From NCBI GenBank assembly GCA_964483245.1, contig CAZABP010000065.1:1-23360 (forward strand): 23,360 bases of DNA, given 5' to 3'. This document shows, piece after piece, positions 22,634 to 23,360 of this stretch. Below the pieces are notes generated by a model, which saw only the letters and a program-made list of their open reading frames with translations, did no database searches and was not told where the DNA came from. The position numbers and the translations under genes are program-made. The stretch comes from CAZABP01 sp964483245. GTDB taxonomy: Bacteria; Planctomycetota; UBA1135; UBA2386. The stretch's first letter is position 1. Each line of letters starts with the position of its first letter.

Positions 22634-23359
22634 GTGAAGCGCCCGCTCGACGCGATCTTCTTCGACATCGACGACACGCTGTTCTCGACGACGGCGTTCG
22701 CCGACAAGGCCCGCCGCGCGGCGATCGCGGCGATGATCGAGCATGGCCTGCGCGTCGACCCGGAGATCGCGCTGCGCGAGCTGGCCGAGGTCATCACGGA
22801 GTTCACCAGCAACTACGACCACCACTTCGACAAGCTGGTGCAGCGGCTGCCGGAGAGTGCCAGCGCGGGCCGCAACCCGGCGATGATCGTGGCCGCCGGC
22901 GTCGTCGCGTATCACGAGACCAAGGGCCATGAGCTGCAGGTCTACGACGACGTCTACGAGGTCCTGCAGTGGCTCGCGACGACGCGCCTGGTGCGCGGGA
23001 TCATCTCGGCTGGCTGGACGATCAAACAGGCGGAGAAGGTGATCCGGCTCGGGATCGCGCGGTTCCTGTCGCCGCAGGCGATCGTGTTCACCGACCAGAT
23101 CGGGATCAGCAAGCCGAACCCGAAGCTGTACCGCCGCGTGCTGACCGACCTCGACCTCGAACCCTCGCGGACGATGTATGTCGGCGACAACCCGCTGATG
23201 GACATCGACCCGGCCAAGGAGGTCGGTCTGATCGCGGTCCGCAGCCGGCGCTCGGGACGCCACAGCCAGCTCACCGGCCGCACGACGCCGGACTACGAGA
23301 TCCGCGACTTCCACGCGTTGCGCGAGCTGCTGCAGCGCGACTTCGAGCTCGGCGCCTAG
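22634..23359 (+). CDS. HAD superfamily phosphatase (subfamily IA, CTE7-like)
   Basis: 241 residues, complete, from GTG 22634 (MKRPLDAIFFDIDDTLF) to TAG. HAD motif I is DIDDT with nucleophile D11 and D13; motif II is S125 (IISAG); motif III is K160 (GISKPNPKLY); motif IV is YVGDNPLMDID with D185 and D190. The helical cap between motifs I and II (about 20-100) includes KARRAAIAAMIEHGLRVD and SNYDHHFDKLV, a pattern I recall from the TIGR02253 subfamily, best known from archaea and eukaryotes. It probably removes phosphate from a small cytoplasmic metabolite; the substrate is unknown. No ATG precedes it in frame with a better N-terminus. It lies 131 bp after secretin 2, beyond a palindrome, and need not belong to the envelope locus. 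Confidence 0.87.
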   Translation: MKRPLDAIFFDIDDTLFSTTAFADKARRAAIAAMIEHGLRVDPEIALRELAEVITEFTSNYDHHFDKLVQRLPESASAGRNPAMIVAAGVVAYHETKGHELQVYDDVYEVLQWLATTRLVRGIISAGWTIKQAEKVIRLGIARFLSPQAIVFTDQIGISKPNPKLYRRVLTDLDLEPSRTMYVGDNPLMDIDPAKEVGLIAVRSRRSGRHSQLTGRTTPDYEIRDFHALRELLQRDFELGA

Positions 23360-23360
23360 C

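Overview
This is a dense, GC-rich bacterial window (I estimate roughly 68-70 % G+C by eye). The best clue to the host is a 73-residue protein beginning MSIHRSLK at 3508-3729. It matches the small basic protein typical of the Planctomycetes/Verrucomicrobia/Chlamydiae superphylum. That protein, the many exported TPR proteins, the TPR-bearing secretins and the ExbB/ExbD genes together suggest a planctomycete. I cannot name a species.

Layout. Positions 1-7358 are read on the minus strand. In transcription order they hold: a TMTC-like GT-C glycosyltransferase with TPRs; a one-pass membrane protein with a SPOR-like C-terminal domain; the small basic protein; a PLP aminotransferase; queE, overlapping the aminotransferase by 26 bp; an exported Cys-rich protein with a degenerate metallopeptidase motif; and an exported protein cut by the window edge. 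A 284-bp divergent gap (7359-7642) holds a 166-bp fold-back element. The plus strand then carries everything to the end: a DUF481 outer-membrane protein, a family-4 uracil-DNA glycosylase, the large envelope locus, and a HAD phosphatase.

The centre of interest is 9673-22502. Its order is secretin 1 (lipoprotein, with TPRs), a 972-residue exported TPR protein, a 376-residue exported TPR-like protein, ExbB/TolQ, ExbD-1, ExbD-2, a secreted ExbD-like protein without the transmembrane anchor, and secretin 2. The two secretins are paralogues sharing domain order and an unusual Gly/Asp-rich insert. No secretion ATPase, pilin or GspC/GspF-like gene is present in the window. The arrangement suggests an envelope-spanning machine in which an ExbB-ExbD proton-motive-force motor, periplasmic TPR scaffolds and outer-membrane secretin rings act together. 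One ExbB with two ExbD subunits recalls the Agl/Glt gliding and Nfs spore-coat machines of myxobacteria. The function and cargo are unknown, and this reading is inference from gene content and order.

Non-coding features include an inverted pair of REP-type palindromes with GTAG feet directly before the ribosome binding site of the secreted ExbD-like gene, several strong hairpins in gaps, and a few weak promoter-like sites. I saw no tRNA, rRNA, CRISPR array or transposase gene. No gene-free stretch exceeds 300 bases.
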